Positions 34,728 through 42,941 of a stretch of DNA of 64,000 bases are shown here, piece after piece. Made by a program: the position numbers and the translations under genes. The stretch comes from Albidovulum sp. (lineage in GTDB: Bacteria; Pseudomonadota; Alphaproteobacteria; Rhodobacterales; Rhodobacteraceae): positions 1-64,000 of the forward strand of contig JACKKB010000010.1 of assembly GCA_020637635.1 (NCBI GenBank), in the 5' to 3' direction. The notes beneath the pieces were generated by a model that was not told where the DNA came from, did not search any database, and worked only from the letters and a program-made list of their open reading frames with translations. Every line of letters starts with the position of its first letter. The first letter of the stretch is position 1.

Positions 34728-36767
34728 ATGAGCATTTCTCTCGACCAGATCCTGCCTTCGCTCCAGGCGCTCGGTATCTTCGGCTACTGGCTCGTCGGGC
34801 TTGCCTCGCTGCTCGAGGCGTTCTTCCTCACCGGTGTCGTCATCCCCGGAACGCTGATCGTGGAGGCCGGGGGCATCCTCGTTCAACGCGGGCTTCTGGA
34901 CTTCTTCGACCTTGCCTGGTTCGTCGCGATCGGATCGGTGCTCGGCGCGGAAGTGAGTTACTGGACCGGCAAGCTGGCGATGAACCGCCTACCCGGAAGA
35001 CGCCGCATCGGGCAATCGGCCGCCCTTGCCCGCGCCGGGGCCCTGTTCGAGAGGCGCGGCGGAATGGCCCTGGTCATCGGTCGATTTCTCGGTCCGGTCG
35101 CCGGGCTCGTGCCGCTTGCCGCAGGCATGGCCGGCATGAGCCGCCGCCAGTTCCTGATCTGGAACTGCGCAGGCAGCATTCCCTATGCGCTCGCGCATGT
35201 CGCCGTCGGCTGTTTCCTCGGCGATGTCCTGGGCCGGATCGGCGGATCGCTGACGCGCGTCGCGGTTCTGACCGGGATCGTGCTTCTTGCGCTCCTGGTG
35301 CTCTGGACCACGCTTTACTCGGCTCTGCGGCTTCTGGCCCCGGCCCGGGCAATCGTCTCCGCGGTGTTGCGCAACATTGCGGATGTCCCGGCGATGCGGC
35401 GGCGGATCCGCGCGCATCCCCGGGCCGCGCGCTGGGTCGAGGCGCGGCTCGACCGCACCGCGTTTTCCGGGCTGACGCTCAGCCTTCTGACGGTGATCTT
35501 CATCTATGTCGGTGCCGTCTGGATCGACTCCGCCTTCGATTTCCTCATGGGCGGACCCATCGTCCAACTCGACGTCCGGCTTTCGGAGCTGATCCACCAT
35601 TTCCAGTCACCGGGTCCGATCCGGGTCGCCTCGTTCGTCACCGCTGTCGGCGCCTGGCAGGTCGTCCTGCCCGTGGTGGCGGCGGCGCTGGTCTGGCTGA
35701 TGACCGAAGCTCGCCGGGGCCTTGCGGCGGGCCTATTGGTTTCCGTGATCGGCAACGTTCTTTCGGTCGCGGCCCTGAAACTGGCGTTCGGGCGCCCGCG
35801 CTCCCCGCTCGGCGTGTTCGCGGAGACGTCCGGAAGCTTCCCGTCCGGTCATGCGGCGGCCTCGGTCGCGGCCTATGGGATGCTGATGTATGTCGTCTGG
35901 CGGGCGGGCCGGCTGCGCGCCGAGACGGCGCTTCTGTCGGCGGGCCTCATCGCCTTCGCCATCGGCGCGAGCCGCATCTACCTGATCGAGCATTACCTCA
36001 GCGACGTGCTGAACGGCTGGCTGGTGGGCGCGCTCTGGGTGACACTCGGTATCGCGGTCGCCGAATGGCGATTGTCGAGCGGATCGGCCGCTGCCGCGCC
36101 CCTGGCCAACGGCGCGCGGATCGCCGGCCTTGCCGTCGCCCTGGGACTGGCCGTGCTGGCAGCGACAAATGTCTGGCGCCACGATCATCCGCGCAACGAG
36201 ACCTTCCAGGTCGCCTACCAGATCCTGAAGGATGCCGCCGCACTGGACGGGTCCGTTCTTCCGACGCCAACCGAATCGCTGATGGGCTCTCCGGTGCATC
36301 CGGTCTCGCTCGTCGTCTTCGCCAGGGACGAGGCCGCCCTTGCCGATGCCATTCTCGCCACGGGATGGGCTGCATCCAGACTGCCGACGCCGGGTCTTGT
36401 GTTCGATGCCCTGCTCTCGGCGCTCCAGGGCAGCGAGGATCCGACCATCGAGACGGTCTCGCACTTCTGGCGCGGGCAGCCGAACGATCTAGCCTTCGTG
36501 CGGCCCGCGTCCGGGGCAATGACTGCACTTGGCGATCCGAAGCTCCGCTTCTGGCGTAGCGAATTCGTCACCGCGGACGGGCTGCGCGCCTTCGTCGGAA
36601 CCGTGGGTGTCGATGAGACGGCAGAGACGGAGACGGCGCAGATCATCGGATCCGGCCCGCCACTTCGAGAAGCGCTTGTCCAGGGTCTAATGACCCATGG
36701 CGCGGCCATGCCCGCGTCGTCAAACGGGTCGGACACTGTCGTGTCCCTTGTTCTGCCCCGAGAATAG
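34728..36767 (+). CDS. DedA / PAP2 phosphatase / LssY C-terminal fusion protein
   Basis: A 679-residue membrane protein with three parts. Residues about 10-180 are DedA-like (LLEAFFLTGVVIPGTLIVEAGG; VIGRFLGPVAGLVPLAAGM). Residues about 300-450 form a PAP2 lipid-phosphatase domain with FGRPRSPL, SGSFPSGHAAAS and SRIYLIEHYLSDV, the three catalytic motifs. The last 200 residues resemble the LssY C-terminal domain (VSHFWRGQPNDLAFVRP). It probably dephosphorylates an undecaprenyl or other lipid phosphate and helps lipid-carrier flow. Its place right after mprF, behind the same operator, ties it to envelope charge or stress. No strong ribosome site precedes the ATG, so translation may be coupled to mprF. 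Confidence 0.9.
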   Translation: MSISLDQILPSLQALGIFGYWLVGLASLLEAFFLTGVVIPGTLIVEAGGILVQRGLLDFFDLAWFVAIGSVLGAEVSYWTGKLAMNRLPGRRRIGQSAALARAGALFERRGGMALVIGRFLGPVAGLVPLAAGMAGMSRRQFLIWNCAGSIPYALAHVAVGCFLGDVLGRIGGSLTRVAVLTGIVLLALLVLWTTLYSALRLLAPARAIVSAVLRNIADVPAMRRRIRAHPRAARWVEARLDRTAFSGLTLSLLTVIFIYVGAVWIDSAFDFLMGGPIVQLDVRLSELIHHFQSPGPIRVASFVTAVGAWQVVLPVVAAALVWLMTEARRGLAAGLLVSVIGNVLSVAALKLAFGRPRSPLGVFAETSGSFPSGHAAASVAAYGMLMYVVWRAGRLRAETALLSAGLIAFAIGASRIYLIEHYLSDVLNGWLVGALWVTLGIAVAEWRLSSGSAAAAPLANGARIAGLAVALGLAVLAATNVWRHDHPRNETFQVAYQILKDAAALDGSVLPTPTESLMGSPVHPVSLVVFARDEAALADAILATGWAASRLPTPGLVFDALLSALQGSEDPTIETVSHFWRGQPNDLAFVRPASGAMTALGDPKLRFWRSEFVTADGLRAFVGTVGVDETAETETAQIIGSGPPLREALVQGLMTHGAAMPASSNGSDTVVSLVLPRE

Positions 36768-36773
36768 CCGGCT

Positions 36774-36793
36774 TCTTACCAAAGCGTAAGAAA
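36774..36793. promoter_or_regulatory. Putative response-regulator operator (perfect TTCTTAC-N6-GTAAGAA palindrome)
   Basis: A perfect 7-bp inverted repeat with a 6-base spacer, seven bases after the stop of the DedA-PAP2 gene and about 90 bases before the next gene. It shares the TTAC-N6-GTAAGAA core with the site at 32026-32044. It lacks a T-run and is not GC-rich, which argues against a terminator and for an operator. Confidence 0.55.
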
Positions 36794-36883
36794 CTCGCCA
36801 GACACTTCTGGAGCTCTCCTGTCATCCCTTCGCCCACGGACCTCGAATGCAGGCCCGTCGCGCAATCAGACAGGACGTCTTCC

Positions 36884-37522
36884 ATGAATGCCACCCTCAG
36901 AAACCTTGCCTTGTCAGCGACGCTGATCGCCGTTCCGGCGGCCGGGTTCGCGCTGACCGAGATGCTCTTCTTGCCCGCCACCCAGGCCACCGCCGCCACC
37001 CAGTCGCCCGGCCTCGGCGATCTTTCGGCCTACAAGACCATCGTCGCCGACACCCAGACCATCGCCGCAAGCGGCGATCTGGCCGCCGCCGAACACCGCA
37101 TCACCGATCTCGAAACCCTCTGGGATGAGAATGCCACGGCGCTGCGCCAGGCCGACCGCGCCGCCTGGAACAGCGTCGATGCGGCTGCGGACGATGCCTT
37201 CTCGGCCTTGCGTGCAAGTGCACCGGACAAGGCCACGGTCGACAAGGCGCTTGCCACACTCGCGAGCACGCTCGACGCGCCGGTCCCGGCCGCCGCTTCC
37301 GGGCCGGTTCAATACGTCTCGGGCATTGCCGTGACCGACGAGAGCGGCCGCGCGATCCCGTGCGAGGACCTGATCGGCCAGGTTCGCACCGCCATCGGCA
37401 CAGCCACCCCGGCCGCCGCGGTGGCAGATCTGCAAGCGAAGGCGCTGGAACGCTGCAACGCCGACGACGACGCCCATGCCGATGCCTTTTCGGCACAGGC
37501 GCTGGCCCAGATCAAAGGATGA
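36884..37522 (+). CDS. Exported alpha-helical hypothetical protein
   Basis: A 212-residue protein with an N-terminal hydrophobic segment (residues about 6-36; signal peptide or anchor), then an Ala-rich helical periplasmic domain (AGLxAAEHRITDLETLWDENA-type helix about residues 65-85). Two cysteines (in IPCEDL and LERCNAD) could pair as a disulfide. No family assigned with confidence. It heads a six-gene operon behind the palindromic operator at 36774 and is followed by DUF347 membrane proteins. A partner or sensor role for the transporters is possible but unproven. Confidence 0.75.
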   Translation: MNATLRNLALSATLIAVPAAGFALTEMLFLPATQATAATQSPGLGDLSAYKTIVADTQTIAASGDLAAAEHRITDLETLWDENATALRQADRAAWNSVDAAADDAFSALRASAPDKATVDKALATLASTLDAPVPAAASGPVQYVSGIAVTDESGRAIPCEDLIGQVRTAIGTATPAAAVADLQAKALERCNADDDAHADAFSAQALAQIKG

Positions 37523-37529
37523 CGCAATC

Positions 37530-38321
37530 ATGAGTGACGCTACGTTCGCCGACTTCGATCACCCCTTGCAGCAGGCCCAGGGGGTCAACCGGGTGCCCGA
37601 AGTCACCCCGGGCTTCTGGCTGATCAAGCTCATGGCCGTGACCATGGGCGAAACCGCGGCCGACTTCCTGGCCGTGAACCTCGGCCTCGGGCTGGGCACG
37701 ACGACAATCCTGATGACCGCCGTCCTGATCGCGGCGATGATCTGGCAGTTCCGCCAGAAGGCCTATGTGCCGGCCTATTACTGGATTGCCGTCGTGCTGA
37801 TCTCGGTCGTGGGCACGCTGATCACCGACAACATGACCGACGCGCTCGGCATTCCGCTGCTCACCTCGACCATCGGCTTCACCATCGCCCTTGCCGCCAC
37901 CTTCGCGGTCTGGTTCGCGCTGGAACGGACGCTGTCGATCCACGAGGTCTTCACCTTCCGGCGCGAAGCCTTCTACTGGCTGGCGATCCTCTTCACCTTC
38001 GCGCTCGGCACCGCCGTCGGCGACATGATCGCCGAGACGTTCAGCGTGGGGTTCGCCGCCACCGGTGTGCTCTTCGGGCTGATCATCGCCTCGCTCGCGC
38101 TCGGCTACTTCGCGCTCGGCCTCGACGGGATCTGGGCCTTCTGGCTCTGCTACATCTTCACCCGCCCGCTTGGCGCCTCATTCGGCGACTTTCTGGCACA
38201 ACCGGCGGAGTTCGGCGGCCTCGGTCTTGGCACCATCGTCACCAGCTTTGCCTTCCTTGCCGTCATAGCCGCCACGGTCGCGGCGATGACGCTCCGCCGG
38301 CGCGCACCCATCGCCGGCTGA
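37530..38321 (+). CDS. DUF347-repeat integral membrane protein (COG4705-like), copy 1
   Basis: A 263-residue polytopic membrane protein built from repeats with the motif (T/A)xGExxxD: LMAVTMGETAADFLAVNLG, ITDNMTDALG, ALGTAVGDMIAETF and RPLGASFGDFLAQP. Such DUF347 repeats are of unknown function; acidic residues buried in helices suggest cation or small-solute transport (inference). The ATG at 37530 follows an AAGGA ribosome site. The next gene is a paralogue with the same layout, so the pair may form a heterodimer. Confidence 0.8.
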   Translation: MSDATFADFDHPLQQAQGVNRVPEVTPGFWLIKLMAVTMGETAADFLAVNLGLGLGTTTILMTAVLIAAMIWQFRQKAYVPAYYWIAVVLISVVGTLITDNMTDALGIPLLTSTIGFTIALAATFAVWFALERTLSIHEVFTFRREAFYWLAILFTFALGTAVGDMIAETFSVGFAATGVLFGLIIASLALGYFALGLDGIWAFWLCYIFTRPLGASFGDFLAQPAEFGGLGLGTIVTSFAFLAVIAATVAAMTLRRRAPIAG

Positions 38322-38386
38322 CAGACCGGTGCGGCGCGCCCAGCCGCGCGCCGCGCCCCAAATTCCCTCACATCTGGAAAAGTCCA

Positions 38387-39190
38387 ATGACACTCCTGCA
38401 AACGACGGGGCGCGAAGGCGTCTCCGGCCTCAACAAGATCGCCGAGGTCACGGCGGCCTTCTGGATCCTCAAGATCCTGGCCACCACACTCGGCGAGACG
38501 ACCGGCGATCTCATCTCGCAGACGCTCGATCTCGGCTACGTGGTCGGTCTCGCGATCACGGGCACTGCGCTGGTGGCGCTTCTCTTCGCGCAGGTCCGGG
38601 CCGAACGACTCCACTCTGCGCTCTTCTGGGCGGCAATCGTCGGAACGACCACGGCCGGAACCGAGATCTCGGACCTGATGGACCGGACCCTCAACCTTGG
38701 CTACCTCTGGGGCTCGGTGATCCTGACGGTCGGGCTCTTGGCAACGCTCTGGGTCTGGCACCGCCGCGACGGCACCCTCTCGGTCGATCCCATCGTCCGG
38801 CGCGACGCCGAGATCATGTTCTGGGTTGCGGTCCTCTTCTCGAACAGCCTCGGGACGGCATTCGGCGATTTCCTCGTCGACAACCTCGGCCTCGGCTACA
38901 TGACCGCCGCAGCCGTCTGTACCGCCGTCATTGCGGTCGTGCTGGTCCTGCACCGGGCGCGCGCGATGAACCACATCGCGCTCTTCTGGATCGCCTTCAT
39001 CTTCACCCGGCCCTTCGGCGCAACCTTCGGCGATCTGCTGACGAAGCCACTTGCCAAGGGCGGGCTCGACCTCGGCACTTACTGGGCCTCCATCGTTTGC
39101 CTCGGCCTCATGGCAGCGATCATCCTGTGGCCGGGTCTGCGGGGGCGCGACGGGGGGCGCCTGCCAGAGTCGCCCGCTGCGGCGAAGTGA
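38387..39190 (+). CDS. DUF347-repeat integral membrane protein (COG4705-like), copy 2
   Basis: A 267-residue paralogue of the previous gene. Repeats are ILATTLGETTGDLISQTLDLG, GTTTAGTEISDLMDRTLNLG, SNSLGTAFGDFLVDNLGLG and RPFGATFGDLLTKPLAKGG; each joins two helices. A GGAAAAG ribosome site precedes the ATG. The C-terminal tail is short and basic. The tandem arrangement and shared promoter suggest a two-subunit membrane complex. Function is not established for the family. Confidence 0.8.
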   Translation: MTLLQTTGREGVSGLNKIAEVTAAFWILKILATTLGETTGDLISQTLDLGYVVGLAITGTALVALLFAQVRAERLHSALFWAAIVGTTTAGTEISDLMDRTLNLGYLWGSVILTVGLLATLWVWHRRDGTLSVDPIVRRDAEIMFWVAVLFSNSLGTAFGDFLVDNLGLGYMTAAAVCTAVIAVVLVLHRARAMNHIALFWIAFIFTRPFGATFGDLLTKPLAKGGLDLGTYWASIVCLGLMAAIILWPGLRGRDGGRLPESPAAAK

Positions 39191-39246
39191 CTGGAGGGGA
39201 GGGCCGGCGCCATGCCGGCCCTCGTCATTCGGCAAGGAAGCAATCC

Positions 39247-40167
39247 ATGGACCTTCTCGATGTCAACAATCTCGCCGTCAGGATCGCGGACAAGCCGATC
39301 CTCACCGATGTCAGCCTGTCCGTATCCGCGGGCGAGATCGTCGGCCTGCTCGGCCCGAACGGCGCCGGCAAGAGCACGACCATAGCGGCCATGCTCGGGC
39401 TTCTGCCCCGCCAGCAGGGCACCGTGGCGGTTCTCGGCCAGGATCCGGCGAGGGCCCCGTTCACGATCTACCGCAACATCGGCGTCCTGCCCGAGCAGAA
39501 CGGTCTTTACGACTGGATGTCGGGCGAGGACTATCTCGCCTTCTTCGCCGCGCTCCACGGCCTCTCCCCCGAGTCCGCGATGATCGCCGCGCGGCTGGGG
39601 GCCGTCGGCCTCTCGCCGCGCCGGGGCCAGCGGATCGGCACCTATTCGCGCGGCATGCGCCAGCGCCTGGGCCTGGCGCGCGCGCTGATCGGAGCGCCGC
39701 GGCTGCTGGTCCTCGACGAACCGACGAACGGTCTCGACCCGCGCGGCCGGCATGAAGTGCATGCGCTTCTGCGCGATCTTGCGGCGCAGGGGACGGGTAT
39801 CCTGATGTGCACGCACCTGCTCGATGATGTCGAACGGCTGTGCCGCCGCGTTGTCGTGATCGCCGACGGGCGGACCAGGGCGGAGGGCACCATTCCGGAT
39901 CTGGTGGCCCGTTCCGAAGGTGCCAGCCGCTATCGGCTGAGGCTCGCCGCGCCGCCGCCCTCTCTCGCCGCGGTCCGGGGTGTCGGTCGCATCCGGCAGG
40001 AGGGCGAGACCTGGATGATCGAGCTCGAGCCCGGTGCCGCGGCCGAGACCGTCTGGCCCGAGCTTTTCGGCCGGGGCTGGAAGATCGTCGAGATAAGGGA
40101 CGAAGGCCGGGGGCTCGAATCCTTCTACCTGTCGCTGACCGGCCTGCCTGAAAGGAAAGCCGCATGA
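39247..40167 (+). CDS. ABC transporter ATP-binding protein
   Basis: A 306-residue ATPase: Walker A GPNGAGKSTT, signature YSRGMRQRLGLARAL, Walker B LLVLDEPTNGLDP and an H-loop (CTHLLDD). A C-terminal extension of about 80 residues follows. An AAGGAAG ribosome site precedes the ATG at 39247, and a longer in-frame extension into the DUF347 gene is rejected. It overlaps the permease gene as ATGA. It is of the NosF/CcmA-like class that works with single ABC-2 permeases. Confidence 0.92.
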   Translation: MDLLDVNNLAVRIADKPILTDVSLSVSAGEIVGLLGPNGAGKSTTIAAMLGLLPRQQGTVAVLGQDPARAPFTIYRNIGVLPEQNGLYDWMSGEDYLAFFAALHGLSPESAMIAARLGAVGLSPRRGQRIGTYSRGMRQRLGLARALIGAPRLLVLDEPTNGLDPRGRHEVHALLRDLAAQGTGILMCTHLLDDVERLCRRVVVIADGRTRAEGTIPDLVARSEGASRYRLRLAAPPPSLAAVRGVGRIRQEGETWMIELEPGAAAETVWPELFGRGWKIVEIRDEGRGLESFYLSLTGLPERKAA

Positions 40168-40916
40168 CACCCGCCACCCTGATCGCCCGCAAGGAAGCCG
40201 GTGAGCTTCTCTTCAGCCTGCGCGGCCTCGCATGGCTGCTGGCCTTGTGCGCGGCACTCTCGTCGTTCACGCTCCTTCTTGTCGGCAGCACCGAGCTCAG
40301 CCTGCTCGACAACGCCCAGGTGGTCTGCGACATGGCCGGCCTGATCACCGTCCTGGCCTCGCTTCTCGCGCTGATCGTCGGGATCGACGCGACAGCGGGC
40401 GAACGGGAGCGGGGCAGCCTCGTGCCGCTGCTGCTGATCCCGACTCCACGGCGCATGATCCTGCTTGGCAAGCTGGGCGGGATCTTGATCGCCTGGATCG
40501 CGATGTTCCTGCTTTCGATCCCCTATCTCTGGGCGGTGGGCAGCACCGGCCAGAACCTAGCCGAAGGCGTCGCGCTGGTTGCCATCCTCGGCACGCCCGT
40601 CGTGCTGACCTTCGGCTTTCTCGGCATGGCGCTGGGAAGCTGGATGCCTTCGGCGCGCGCCTGCCTGATGACCGGGATGATCGCGCTCGCGGTTTCTGCC
40701 AGCCCGCTTGTCATCGGACCCAGCCTGAGGCAATCGGCCATCGGGCGGATCTTCGATGCGATCAACCCGCTCTCGGGCACCGTGAACGCCTACGACGCCG
40801 TCATCATCGACGGGAAGCCCATCATCGCGCAGTGGCCGGGGCTCGTGCTGGCCCTCGCCTGGCTTGCGATCGTGCTGGCGTCGGCGGTGGCCGCCTTTGA
40901 CCGACTTTCGCGATAG
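40164..40916 (+). CDS. ABC-2 type permease (NosY-like)
   Basis: A 250-residue membrane protein with about six helices. The start MTPATLIARKEAGELLFSLR and the loop GIDATAGERERGSLVPLLLIPTPR, followed by the helix pair GKLGGILIAWIAMFLLSIP, are the usual NosY/ABC-2 features. It is coupled to the ATPase by ATGA overlap and to the downstream gene by an 11-base gap with strong SD. The substrate is unknown; a copper-nitrous oxide role is not supported because no nosZ or nosD is nearby. Confidence 0.88.
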   Translation: MTPATLIARKEAGELLFSLRGLAWLLALCAALSSFTLLLVGSTELSLLDNAQVVCDMAGLITVLASLLALIVGIDATAGERERGSLVPLLLIPTPRRMILLGKLGGILIAWIAMFLLSIPYLWAVGSTGQNLAEGVALVAILGTPVVLTFGFLGMALGSWMPSARACLMTGMIALAVSASPLVIGPSLRQSAIGRIFDAINPLSGTVNAYDAVIIDGKPIIAQWPGLVLALAWLAIVLASAVAAFDRLSR

Positions 40917-40926
40917 GAGGATTGAC

Positions 40927-41469
40927 GTGAGACGAAACCTTGCCCGATTCGCCGCGGCCTCGGCGATGGCGATCACGGTCCTTGCGGCCTCCTGTCCGTC
41001 TGCCGCCGGCGATCTGTCGATCGCGATTGCCCCCTCGGTCGACAACCCGGCCGATCCGCAGATGGGGGATCATCTCGTCTTCGAGACCCGCCTGACGAAT
41101 ACGGGTGCGACCCCCGTCCTTGGCGTGATCTCGTGGCTGAGCATCGTCCGCGTCGATCCCGGCCAGGAGGCGCCGATCGGGCTCGAGGACTGGAGCGCCG
41201 AGAAAGCGGTGACGCGAGCCAGTCTCGCTCCCGGCGAGACGATCGCGACGGACTGGCCCATGCGTCTCATCCAGGACGGGCATTACCGCGCCGTCGTCAG
41301 CGCAGCCTCGCGCGACGGCACCATTCTCGCCGCCAGTCCGTTCGCAGACTTCACGGTGCGGGTGAAACCGGTCGTGCAGTCAGCGCGCGTCATTCCCGTC
41401 GCCGCCGGCGTTCCGCTTCTGTTGATGCTGCTGTTCTTCATGCGGCGAAGAGCGTCGTCAAGCCGCTGA
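40927..41469 (+). CDS. Exported protein with C-terminal membrane anchor, unknown function
   Basis: A 180-residue protein starting at GTG 40927, fixed by the SD AGGAGG six bases upstream. It has a signal peptide (AAASAMAITVLAASCPSAAG; the Cys is in a weak lipobox context), a beta-rich domain (LVFETRLTNTGATPVLGVISW) like CARDB/NEW3 folds, and a final helix VPLLLMLLFFMRRRASSSR that would anchor it. Last gene of the operon; it may be the periplasmic partner of the ABC transporter. Confidence 0.7.
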   Translation: MRRNLARFAAASAMAITVLAASCPSAAGDLSIAIAPSVDNPADPQMGDHLVFETRLTNTGATPVLGVISWLSIVRVDPGQEAPIGLEDWSAEKAVTRASLAPGETIATDWPMRLIQDGHYRAVVSAASRDGTILAASPFADFTVRVKPVVQSARVIPVAAGVPLLLMLLFFMRRRASSSR

Positions 41470-41870
41470 CGTCTCGCCAAGCCCGTGCAGGGAAACAGGG
41501 TGGCCTGACGGGAGAAGGGGTGGATGCCATGTCCGCCTCTTCCGCCACATGCCCCCCGCGAGTGCGCTCTCCCGATCCGGCGCGGCGGGATTCTTGCCTG
41601 GCATTCGGGCGGCCCGGGCAGGGGCCTCGGCGCCGGAGGTCCGAGACCCGGTCACTCGGGGTCGGCAGTCCCAGGGGCCGGTCGCCGGCGCCCTTGTGAT
41701 GAAGTCCTTGCAAGCATCTAAAATATAACAGCCCATCGAGCGCGTCCGCGGCGAAACGCGACGGGGTGTGTTGGCGAGATCGACCGGGAACCGGCAGGGA
41801 TCATTCGTTTCGCGGGTCGCTGTCTTCACGGATGGGCGAGGGCGGGGGGCGCAGATGTCCCATGCGCCCT
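41470..41870. other. 401-base convergent intergenic region
   Basis: Lies between the exported-protein gene and ornithine cyclodeaminase, which converge. It holds an AT-rich patch near 41716-41730 and, at 41847-41869, a 7-bp stem (GGGCGCA/TGCGCCC) that could end the ocd transcript although no T-run follows. No gene, tRNA or attachment site was recognised. Confidence 0.45.
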
Positions 41871-42941
41871 TTACTTGCCTTGCCTGGCCCGCTGGACCAT
41901 GCCGAACAGGTCGCGCGGATCGTCGGGATCGGCGATGATGTCGAGCTCCTGATAGAACGGGTGATCCTTGAGCTTGTCGCGCAGATAGCGAAGTGCCGAG
42001 AAGTCCTCGATGGCAAAGCCGACGCCATCGAAGAGCGTGATCTGGCGCTCGCTGGTGCGTCCCGGGGCCGCCCCGGTGATGACCTGCCACATCTCGGTGA
42101 CCGGAAAATCCGCCGGCATCTGCTGGATCTCGCCCTCGATCCTTGTCTGGGGCGGGTATTCCACGAAGACCTCGGACCGGGTCAGGATGTCCTTGTGCAG
42201 TTCGGTCTTGCCCGGGCAGTCGCCGCCGATGGCGTTGATGTGGACGCCCGCGCCCACCATGTTGTCGGTCAGGATGGTGGCATATTGCTTGTCGGCGGTG
42301 CAGGTGGTGATGATCTGGGCGCCCTCGATCGCCTCTTCCGGCGTGGCGCAGGGCACCAGGTTGAACCCCAGCCCGGTCAGGTTGCGGACCACCTTCGCCG
42401 TCGCCGCCCGGTCGATATCGTAAAGCCTGAGCGTGTCGATGCCGCAGATCGCGCGCATCGCCATCGCCTGGAATTCCGATTGCGCGCCGTTGCCGATCAT
42501 CGCCATGACCTTGCTGCCCCTTGGCGCGAGGTGACTGGCGACCATGGCACTCGTCGCCGCCGTGCGCAGCGCGGTCAAGAGCGTCATCTCGGTCAGGAGT
42601 TCCGGATAGCCCGTGTCGACCCGCGCCAGGAGGCCGAAGGCGGTGACGGTCTGAAGTCCCTCCCTGGTGTTCTTGGGATGGCCGTTGACGTATTTGAACC
42701 CGTAGTCCTCGCCGTCCGAGGTCGGCATCAGCTCGATCACGCCCTCGGCGGAATGACTGGCGACGCGGGGGGTCTTGTCGAACTTCTCCCAGCGGCGGAA
42801 ATCGTCCTCGATATAGCGGGCGAGGTCCTTGAGCACGGTCTCGATGCCGATGGCGTGCACCAGCTTCATCATGTTCTCGACGCTGACGAAGCGGATATAG
42901 GCCAGTTCGGAGGGGGCAGGGGCGGGCATTTCAGATCTCAC
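41871..42941 (-). CDS. ocd: Ornithine cyclodeaminase
   Basis: Converts L-ornithine to L-proline and ammonia with bound NAD. The 356-residue protein has the dinucleotide motif MAMIGNGAQSEFQAMA, FKYVNGHPKN near the substrate site, and NAIGGDCPGKTELH, all typical of the family at normal length. The ATG at 42941 overlaps the arginase stop as ATGA; a second ATG 12 bases in is possible. It is the last enzyme of the operon and takes the product of arginase. This is the layout of nopaline/octopine catabolic regions. Confidence 0.94.
   Translation of the reverse strand: MRSEMPAPAPSELAYIRFVSVENMMKLVHAIGIETVLKDLARYIEDDFRRWEKFDKTPRVASHSAEGVIELMPTSDGEDYGFKYVNGHPKNTREGLQTVTAFGLLARVDTGYPELLTEMTLLTALRTAATSAMVASHLAPRGSKVMAMIGNGAQSEFQAMAMRAICGIDTLRLYDIDRAATAKVVRNLTGLGFNLVPCATPEEAIEGAQIITTCTADKQYATILTDNMVGAGVHINAIGGDCPGKTELHKDILTRSEVFVEYPPQTRIEGEIQQMPADFPVTEMWQVITGAAPGRTSERQITLFDGVGFAIEDFSALRYLRDKLKDHPFYQELDIIADPDDPRDLFGMVQRARQGK

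Noticed and set aside
36774..36793. Intrinsic terminator after the DedA-PAP2 gene
   Set aside because: The stem is AT-rich and no T-run follows; the repeat core recurs in another promoter, so an operator is favoured.
39247..40916. nosFY copper/nitrous oxide maturation genes
   Set aside because: Only the general ATPase and ABC-2 permease type matches; no nosZ, nosD or nosL nearby and the neighbours are envelope genes.
41470..41870. tRNA or attachment site in the gap before ocd
   Set aside because: No cloverleaf or T-loop sequence could be found by eye and no integrase or direct repeat is present.
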